DNA from: Ciona savignyi
Taxonomy: Eukaryota; Chordata; Ascidiacea; Phlebobranchia; Cionidae
DNA length: 64,000 nucleotides
Assembly (NCBI GenBank): GCA_000149265.1
Contig: CH002344.1
Location: 1,516,395-1,580,394 of the forward strand
Direction of reading: 5' to 3'
In this document: in pieces, positions 56,695-64,000 of the stretch
How the letters are laid out: the number at the start of each line of letters is the position of its first letter
Position numbering within the stretch: position 1 is the stretch's first letter
Translations under genes and position numbers: made by a program
The notes under the pieces: generated by a model
Seen by the model: the letters and a program-made list of their open reading frames with translations, nothing else
Database searches by the model: none
Told to the model about the DNA's origin: nothing

Positions 56695-59600
56695 CTAAAA
56701 TAAGGTTTTTACTTTAAAACAACCGTTTTGAGGTCGAAACTACGCACAAGACCAGCAAGGCGTTAGAATTAAGAGTGTTTACCTTAAAAAAAATAAAAAA
56801 ACAACGTTAAAGAGTGTTTACAGCGTAGAAAAATTCCAATTTATCATAACATTTCGGATTTATTTTAATTCTAAATCTAATAAAATAAGGTTTTTACTTT
56901 AAAACCACCGTTTTTGAGGTCGAAAATACGCACAAGACCAGCAAGGCGTTAGAGTTAGGAGTGTTTATCTCAAAAATAAAAATTACGTTAAAGTGTTTAC
57001 CTTAAAAAAATTAAGAGTGTTTACAGCGTCTAAAAATTGCACTTTATCATAACACTTCAAATTTATTTTAATTGTAATATTTACTTGTGCGTTACTTTAT
57101 ATTTTTGCTATTTTGGGGGGGGGTTGGGGTGAGAAATTTTAATGAACATTTCACGAATTTGCCCACGTTTATCATCTTATAATGGTAGCTTACACGGTTA
57201 ACATGGTGATTTTAGTTGTACCTATGTAGTCGCATTTTCCGTCTCTCTCACATAAACATGCTTAAGACGGCTAAGCCGTTATGCCACACGACCGATACAT
57301 ATACTGACCAAACGGTCTTAGTAAAGAGCCCATCATGGGTTCAAAACTTGGCACGGTAAAAAAACACACTCACTGCCCTGTTATACAGTGCGATTAAGCA
57401 CAAAGCAACTAGCTTACCTGATCGCCTCGTATTCGTACACGACGATTCGCTGGTGATGGTTCGGTCCCTGCCTTCCATCCTTACTTGGAACGGTCGGTCG
57501 TTGCTCAATGACATCATATCACCCGCCCCGCCCGAGTAACCCGCGATCTAAACAAAACACAAGTTTACCAAAACGCCCGTTTTCGGTTTACTTACTTTTT
57601 AAGTGTGTGTTCCTTTAATTGAACTAAACTAAACATAATTCTGCGTAAATATCATGCATATAGTCTAAGTCGGAAATAAGAAAAAAGTACTTAAATTCTC
57701 TATTCGCTTTTGAATTTAAATAATACACATTGCAATATTCAGTATTTCACTCTAAAAGGTACGGAGAACAATTCCGTATGTTTCGCTTTTTTAACAAAAT
57801 AAAGCCATTTCACCAAACAAAAACGCCGTCGCCCGAGCGGCTAGCAAGTAATTACCGATAGCACGAAGTTCTGTCCGAACACGACGAACTGATCGTACAT
57901 GGCGTACTTCGTGTTTCCCTTCCAATCTTCTATCATAACCATAAGTGAGTAGGATCTCCCGTGGGTCATGTACCTTCGGGAATTTGTCGGTTAGTTCATT
58001 TTGAAGCTTGAAAATCTTACTTATAAGTGGTTGCGTGTAATAGTATTTGTAGACAGTATGCTACGCAGTAAAGAGTTTTCTCGTTTGTTTTTTTCGGAGT
58101 TAACTTCTACGTTGCTGGATTAAGAAAAAAAGGTCTTTTTTGAATTTTAATGTCTTTTAAGGCTTCTTTTTTCCAGGATTTTAAAGATATTCTAATACTT
58201 TTTTTTCTCGATTTTTGAAGTCCTTTATATATGAAGGCCATAATAAGTGGAAAGTGCAACGATTTCATATACTAATGTGATATACGGTAAAAAGTTAAAA
58301 GGTTTTACGTGTTTGCAGTTGCAGCAATAAAAAGTACGTTAGTTTTCCAATATAATCTAAACCGAGATGCTATTTCGAATTTCATATGTATGTTGCTACT
58401 GTGGTTTGCTTTCTAGCATGTAGAACCGGATCATATAAACACAATGTAAAACTGTGGAAAGGCATTTAATTGCATGCTTAATAACCATTGGTTATCATAT
58501 AAATTGTTTAACATTTCCTAAGTCACCATTCCTACCTTATATCATCGAGTCCAAGCCAGAATTCCCCGTATAAACTCCCAAAGCCGTTCTTGTATTCGGC
58601 CCACTCTGAAATGCGTGGTGGTGGATGGATTAGGCTCTTTATAGGTAGTTTACGAGAGAAAGGCGGTTGTATCCATTTTAAGTGGCTGTTACCAGTCTTA
58701 CATTTGTGTTAAATTTTCTTGGTATATACGGTCCACACGTTTATATTAGGTTCGTCTGGTTAAAGGTCTCAATCATAGACAACAACGCACTACAATAACT
58801 CCGGTAACCCGACGGTGGGCTCGAGGTAATATAACGATTAGCCGTGTTAAACGCTCCATTAAGCAAAGGAGAGATAATCTGTCAATTGCCCGTGTGATAA
58901 CCTCCCCTGTTTTCCCATTCACGGGGATAAAGAATATCTCATCCCAACCATCATGCCTTCCTACCTCGATCAAAATCTTGAGTTCCGTCGCGTCTCCGTT
59001 GAAGTACCGTCCATCCAGCAGAACTGGTCATGTTGCAATAGATAGGCTTGGTAGCCATGTCCCTTACTATCGTGTACACCCCGCTTTCACGGTGTCCCGA
59101 CATCCATAGATCGTGGCAGTCTAGAAATGCAATGGAAATACAGGTTGGACTATATGTTATTGATTGTCTTGCGCGTTCGTCTAATATTGCGATCAGTCGC
59201 GAAAATTCTCCCGACCAATCCATAGCGGCTTGCGATCAATTCATACAACGTCGATTTCCGTATTTTAAGGAAAATCTAACCTTGGCGTCAATCACTAATC
59301 CCAGCTTATCAAGTTATAGAATATGTCAGAATCAGTCGGATCGCGTCCAATCCATACAACTTCGATTTCGATATTTCACGGAAAATCCAATATTGGCGTC
59401 TATTACTACTCCCAGCTTATCAAATTATCGAATATGTCAGGACAGGCGGCTGGCGAGCAATCCATACAGCTCCAATGACGCGCGTTACATATTTAAACCA
59501 CGCCGACCGCAGCTGTATTGCGGCGTCGTGTGTTGGTCTGTCGGTATTTCGCTCACCGCAAAACATCAGAGCTCAAGTACTACAAACCCAAGTTTAAAAC

Positions 59601-62600
59601 TGACTCCAATGTCCTAATATTCATTTTAGTGTGCAGTTTCGACTCCAATGTCCTAATATTCATTTTAGTGTGCAGTTTTCCTCCTTCCCGCTTTCCCTCC
59701 CTATAGTTTTCCCCCAAAACATTAGCGCTTAAGTAAAGAACGACATACCTCTGCTTTGCGATATCGGCCAACGCAGTAGTCGACCTAGGTTGATCACAAT
59801 TGTCGTTAGTTTCATTACTGTTTCGTGCTCGTTTTCCAAGTCCGATGCCATTCCTCTCATAGTCGCGTCTTGCCGTTGTTGCTGCATATATACACGGCCA
59901 GTTACGGGTAATAATAATACGAGGGAAAGAAGGAAACCGCCCACTAAAACTACGGAAACTAATTTTACCTTAAGCACGAACTTCCGAACTAACCTTAATT
60001 TCAACCCCATGTTTAAAACTAACTCTTATTCCCTAATTTTCATTTTAGAGAACATTTTCCCTTATTCCCCCTTACCCCCTTCCCTCTTTTTTTTCTTCCT
60101 TCCTTTTTAAGGAGGAAAACTGCCAGCTGAAACTATCGAAACTATAATTTAAACCCTGCCCCAAACACTAATTTCAACCCCAGAATTAACCCTAACTCCA
60201 ACCCCATGTTTAAAACTAACTATAATGTGCCAAACTTCATTTTAGTAAGCAGTTTCCTTCCCTCCCTCTTACCCTTCTTTTAGTTTTTCCTTAAAGTTAC
60301 GGTGTTAGGCATTACGTGAGATGTATTTATAGCTATAGATCATTACCATCATTCATTGGAAAATTGACCGATTTATCACCGAAACTCCGATCTCGTATTC
60401 TGACAACCGACCTTCAAGCCGAAGTATGTTTGGCTGATTGGTTATACCACACACGCACGTCCACGTACAAAAAAGGTCAACACGCTTATTCCAGACACTT
60501 AATTAACATCAATAAACCTTGTTCGTCAACCACGCAATCGTCTCGTTTTGCTTTCTGATGATCCTGGCCTGGACGTTAATGACGTTGAAATAGTGCGCCG
60601 TCGCCATTGACAACGACCTGACGTCACCGCTCATTGTTTGCACCAGTGACGTAACATTCATCAGTCTTCGGTTGTAGTGACGCAATGTCCGTGAGATTTG
60701 GTCAAGTCGTTCTTGGACGCCGCTCTGAGCCATCATAGCCTGCATTAAAACAAGCGAAAACAAGTTAAAAACTTCTTTTAACGTGTTTAAAGTCTTTTAT
60801 CGTGTTTACAGTTTGGTACGTTAAACATTTACATACGCAAGCAGTTATATAGCGAACTAGCAAATGTACCATATATATATATACCCTTTTTTTTTTAAAG
60901 CGAAAACTATTTGAAAAATTCTTTAAAGTCTTTTATTATGTTTACAGTTAGTTACTTTGGATATATACCTACACAAGCAGTATATAGCGAACTAACAAAC
61001 GTACTATACCCTTATTTTTAACTATTCAGCTGTATAGAACAAGCGATAAAAAGTTGAACAATATTTTACGGCCTTTCGTTATGTTTACAGTTAAACACTT
61101 AGGCAATATGTCTATAAACTAACAAACGTACTATACCCTTATTTTTAATTATTTAGCTGTATAGAACAAGCGATAAAAAGTTAAACAATATTTTACAGTC
61201 CTTTCGTTATGTTTACAGTTAAACACTTAGGCAATATGTCTACAACAGCAGTATAGCGTACGCATTTTAACTGTGTCTTATATTTTTTACCGGGCAAAAT
61301 TTCTTGTTAAACAGTGACATGCGTTAAGCACAGGTGTGCAGATGACCTCCTATACAAAGCGATTTTTGTTTAAATTTAAAAGTCTGTTTTATGAAAACTT
61401 TGTCATGGTATGATGGGATTTGTAATTGGTATATTCTTATGTGATAACATCCTAATACAACTGACAGTACTAAATTAAGTAATTTTCTAGATTGGTGTCA
61501 ATTTTTCACGGAACTTAATCATGGTTTTTAAATGGCCGTTTACATTACAGCGGCCCCTTTCAATTACAAATCCTTCTTAATGACGGTTTAAGTTAATCTC
61601 TGTTATAAGTTTGACGTCGTTTAATAGGCGTCAAACGTTTGACGGTTCCGTTAAAAACCCAAACTATGGTCACGACTTTTGCCCTACGATAGGCGGTTTA
61701 AGCTGATAACCATCATGGCTCAATTTATGAGGTTAAATGGCAGGCCAAGTGCTAGGTGGACGTGCCTGAATAAAAATACTATCCTTTCGTGCGTTTTGAC
61801 TAGGGGAGTGTACATTGTGCATTTCAGAAATCGAAGGTTTGGAATTCGATTGGAATAAGGAAAATAATTCAGAATTATTTTTTGGTTCTTGGCCAATTTC
61901 GAAATTAAATGCGTTAAATGTGAAAAAAAAAAAATTTTTTTCTTACTACTTTCAGTCTATTTCGGTAAGGTTTGGAAATTCCATATTTGAAAGTTTTGAA
62001 TTTGGAGTATTTCGAGAAACAAAACTGATTCGATAATACAGTTCTTACTAAAGTTAAATGAACATTAAGATGTATTATTTTGTTTTTACTTTTTTATTAA
62101 GGGGGCGTTTTATAGTAAGTTATACAGGGCTATTGTAAAATAGTGGGAACACTAGGATAAACTATCCCTAGTCCCTAGCTATCCTGTCGTGTGGCCGAAT
62201 GGTTAACGCGACCGATACATATACCGACTCTTATACAAAAAAAGTCCCATTACGGGTTCGAAACTTGGATATAGAAAAGACTATCCCTAGTTATGACGTA
62301 CCATTATTTCCCTCGATGTCACAGTCCGAGAAGTCCCGTGTCTTTGGACAAACCCTGGCCGACCCATTAACACCTGACGTAGATTATTCTGCGAGAAATT
62401 AAGAAATTTATTTCAGTAACAGAGAAATGTAACATAAGGTATTTTTAGTGACAAAAATATTACATAAGTAACAGGAATGAAACATAAGTCATCACAAATT
62501 TATTCGGTTAGAATTTTGAGAAATATGTAAAAAAACAAAATGTTAGTGTAACACAAGTGACGCATTCATCACAATTTTAAACCAATTATTCAAACCGATA

Positions 62601-63180
62601 AACAAAGCAAATACTTTTCTAGATTTACATTTTAACTTTTCCATTTTTACATTGACGTAATGTTAAGTAAACGATTCGATTTCAGTTTTTGCTTGGCTCT
62701 TTCAGTAGACTTTATTTATAGCTATTTATGTAAACGCTTAGAAAACTATATCGGTGAGAATTTCTGTGTTTGAATCGTATAGTATAGCCCAACATTACGT
62801 CATCAGTGCAAAAATGCTACTTTTGTGATTTAAACCTTATTATAAACGACGCTTTTAAAGGTTAATCCAATCCTAACTACATCCATCTTAATTATGTTGC
62901 TTTAATTTCAATAGCATTATTTTGGTCTAAAAATCCTATAAACACTTTCAAACAAACACAAAAGTTCATGTATCGGTAATGTTACCTTCCTTTATTTAAA
63001 CTCACACTGCTTCAAACGTTATATTGTAGTAGGGGTGCTTACCCAGTGAAGTGGACCGCTGGTGGACGATACGTTGTAATGGAACTTGATATTCCGTTGG
63101 ATTGTTGCTCCGAGATTCGGCCGGATTTCGGACCTCCCGTTCGAAAGACCGTCCACTCGCGACGTCAATGCGCGCAAGTC
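56315..63180 (-). CDS. Coiled-coil fibrinogen-related domain protein with acidic tail (5' end missing)
   Basis: Exons in coding order: 63180-63043, 60739-60518, 59881-59749, 59120-58965, 58605-58536, 57973-57856, 57547-57418, 56694-56315 (stop TGA). They total 1347 nt, 448 aa, frame-consistent. The first visible exon starts at acceptor TTTCTAG in phase 0 with an in-frame stop before it, so an upstream start/signal-peptide exon is missing. Residues 1-164 are helical, heptad-like, with N-glycosylation sequons (NVSS, NVTS, NETI). Residues 165-382 are a fibrinogen C-terminal domain: DCHDLWMSGHRESGVYTI, GWTVLQRRRDGTQDFDR, YGEFWLGLDDI, IAGYSGGAGD and SGWWFPADCGEANPNG. Cys166/Cys193 and Cys316/Cys330 match the two family disulfides. 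The usual calcium loop (DxDND) is not conserved. Acidic residues are inserted before the final strand, and a tail of about 65 residues is Glu-rich. Such secreted proteins act as lectins, growth factors or matrix proteins; which one is unknown. Confidence 0.9.
56697..57085. repeat. Tandem duplication of about 185 bp next to the last-exon acceptor
   Basis: TAAAATAAGGTTTTTACTTT, GCACAAGACCAGCAAGGCGT, AGAGTGTTTACAGCGT, and TTTATCATAACA recur at 56697 and 56880. The first copy (plus coordinates) starts at the acceptor tract. Confidence 0.92.
57277..57362 (+). repeat. Small tRNA-Ser-like SINE copy
   Basis: CCACACGACCGATACATATA, GAGCCCATCATGGGTTCAAA, and ACTTGGCACGGTAAAAAA. Confidence 0.7.
58768..58945 (+). 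repeat. tRNA-derived SINE, head truncated
   Basis: AATAACTCCGGTAACCCGAC, GGTGGGCTCGAGG, and CCCATTCACGGGGATAAA. It ends about 20 bp from a fibrinogen-domain exon. Confidence 0.8.
59592..59716. mobile_element. AAGGAGGG-type MITE, right half with internal duplication
   Basis: CTCCAATGTCCTAATATTCA plus TTTTAGTGTGCAGTTT occurs twice in tandem, then CCTCCTTCCCGCTTTCCC. Confidence 0.75.
59925..60112. mobile_element. AAGGAGGG-type MITE
   Basis: AAAGAAGGAAACCGCCCACT, CCCATGTTTAAAACTAACTC, and TTTTAGAGAACATTTTCCC. Confidence 0.75.
60108..60292. mobile_element. AAGGAGGG-type MITE, adjacent copy
   Basis: AAGGAGGAAAACTGCC, CACTAATTTCAACCCCAG, and TTTTAGTAAGCAGTTTCC. Confidence 0.8.
60518..60739 (-). 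other. Coiled-coil exon of fibrinogen-related gene
   Basis: After TTTTAATGCAG the exon encodes 74 residues including GVQERLDQISRTLRHYNRRL and ends ETIAWLTNK at AAG|GTTTAT. An alternative donor GTG|GTTGAC at 60530 was rejected because it breaks the frame with the next exon. Confidence 0.82.
60845..61255. repeat. Tandem repeat, period about 127 bp, 3 units
   Basis: ACGTACTATACCCTTATTTT, GTATAGAACAAGCGATAAAA, and CAGTTAAACACTTAGGCAAT occur at about 60995 and 61122; a more diverged unit precedes them. Confidence 0.85.
61260..63042. other. Intron of fibrinogen-related gene, mostly unannotated
   Basis: Holds a tRNA-Ser-like SINE (62187-62278). Nothing else recognisable apart from AT-rich sequence. 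Confidence 0.55.
62187..62278 (+). repeat. Small tRNA-Ser-like SINE copy
   Basis: CGTGTGGCCGAATGGTTAAC, CGATACATATACCGACTC, and ACGGGTTCGAAACTTGG. It is the clearest copy of this family: A and B boxes are good but the flanks do not pair as an acceptor stem. Confidence 0.8.
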
Positions 63181-64000
63181 CTAGAAAGTTCACAGTGAAA
63201 TTGTAGATCGATCGGATCACGGTTTATTTATTCTAGGGCAGGGGAGGTATCGCGTGTCTTGTTGGTTGGTTGGTTACTTTTCCCGTAAGTTTCTGTCGGC
63301 CCTAGCAAATACGCCCCCAGTAAATAACGCGTCAATGACTGTTTAATTCGACTAACGGCGTTTGCATTTCTTATTATCGCATTTCCACCGAAAAGTGAAG
63401 AGAGTAAAACAACAAATAACGTCTTAAATTTTCTCGGTCAATTCTCAGTGCGGGGTTTATAAGGGTTAGCAAGGTATGGGTTTTTGTAGGGTGAAATGAA
63501 AAGGGGGTAGGATAAAGGAGGGAATGAGGGAAACGGCTCAACAAAATGATGATTAGATGGTTAGATTAGTGTTAAGGCTAGTAATAAGTTAAAGGTTGGT
63601 TCTGGGTTAAAATTAGTCTTTTGGGCAGAGTTAGAATTAGTTCCTATAGTTTTAGTAAGCAGTTTCCCTCCTTGCCGTCTGCCCTTCTTTTAGCATCGCC
63701 CTTCTAATCCCACATCTCATCTGCCAACACCGTGACCTGTTGCACAGGCGTCGCATGCTCCGCCCTTGTTTCACACTCCCACCTTACGCTTTTACGAGAC
63801 ATAAAACAAACTCAGATCACTTAGCGCTGCAATTAAGGCCAATCAGGCGCGCATGTACGCCATCGCCGTCGCTACCTTTACCCTCGGAATTAGTCGCCTG
63901 TTTAATAGCGTCGCTGATTCCCAGTGTCGTATTTCAGTATCCGTCATCGCCCGAGTCGGTCTCGCACGCAAGCCGGGTGCAGCGCTCGTCAGGTGGTTGG
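63181..64000. other. Region upstream of first visible fibrinogen-related exon
   Basis: Contains a MITE (63505-63705) and a GC-richer, CpG-bearing end (about 63720-64000). The missing first exon of the fibrinogen-related gene could be here or beyond the window; short minus-strand candidates near 63900 could not be confirmed. Confidence 0.4.
63505..63705. mobile_element. AAGGAGGG-type MITE
   Basis: AAAGGAGGGAATGAGGGAAA at the left; TTTTAGTAAGCAGTTTCCC and CCTTCTTTTAGCATCGCC at the right. Confidence 0.78.

Noticed and set aside
57470-57487. Alternative donor CAA|GTAAGG inside a fibrinogen-domain exon
   Set aside because: Using it would remove Cys316 and break the phase-1 join to GWWFPADC; the longer exon to 57418 preserves both, though the alternative may be used in minor isoforms.
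59048-59617. 189-aa open frame on the plus strand
   Set aside because: It is antisense to the exon encoding the start of the fibrinogen domain, which has clear homology on the minus strand. It includes a local duplication (CAGCTTATCAA blocks) but no domain.
62187-62278. Functional tRNA gene (A and B boxes present)
   Set aside because: No pairing acceptor stem or anticodon arm; the same sequence recurs in several diverged copies, so it is a SINE.
63043-63220. 72-aa minus-strand frame (IRSIYNFTVNFLGLARIDVA)
   Set aside because: Wrong frame: its phase-1 end cannot join the next exon. The overlapping phase-0 frame from 63180 (DLRALTSRVDGLS) fits and is coiled-coil-like.
63854-64000. Plus-strand frame open to the window edge (MYAIAVATFTLGIS)
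   Set aside because: Signal-peptide-like start but only 49 codons visible and it contains a possible splice acceptor; cannot be supported without the flanking sequence.

Overview
The window is eukaryotic, AT-rich and intron-dense. It fits an ascidian tunicate, most likely Ciona: very short coding exons with GT/AG junctions, chordate-type proteins (a BTB zinc-finger factor, UPF2, a fibrinogen-related protein), and introns full of short non-autonomous repeats. The species call is an inference. There is no operon-like bacterial content, rRNA or CRISPR array.

Four spliced genes were assembled by hand from splice sites and reading phase. (1) 5140-16738, plus: 8 visible exons, 253 aa, an N-terminally acylated (Gly2/Cys3) Glu/Pro/Ala-rich protein; every intron is phase 1 and an assembly gap (12598-13303) lies inside it. 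(2) 21569-46249, plus: 16 exons, 631 aa, a BTB/POZ transcription factor with two C2H2 fingers, the second split by an intron. (3) 48046-53393, plus: 6 exons encoding the first 179 aa of UPF2 (nonsense-mediated decay), up to part of its first MIF4G domain; the rest is not in the window. (4) 63180-56315, minus: 8 exons (448 aa, N-terminus not found) of a coiled-coil plus fibrinogen-related-domain protein with an unusual acidic insertion and acidic tail.

Non-coding layout: 1-5139 is repeat-rich with no gene I can support; 16739-21568 holds SINE and nested MITE copies; 53394-56314 holds MITEs and the fibrinogen-gene 3' end; 63181-64000 holds a MITE and GC-richer sequence. Repeats include a tRNA-derived SINE of about 280 bp (about 20 copies, dense in the UPF2 introns), a smaller tRNA-Ser-like element, a MITE family with termini AACACTAAAAGGAGGG, two hAT-like families with clear 8-bp target duplications, and several minisatellites.

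The most interesting points are: the UPF2 gene that stops mid-domain next to an opposite-strand gene (nested gene, break or misassembly); a recurring pattern in which tandem duplications overlap splice sites in all four genes; a minisatellite of the palindrome TCACGGCGTGA inside the intron that splits a zinc finger; and the all-phase-1 modular acidic protein. The genes show no evident shared pathway.
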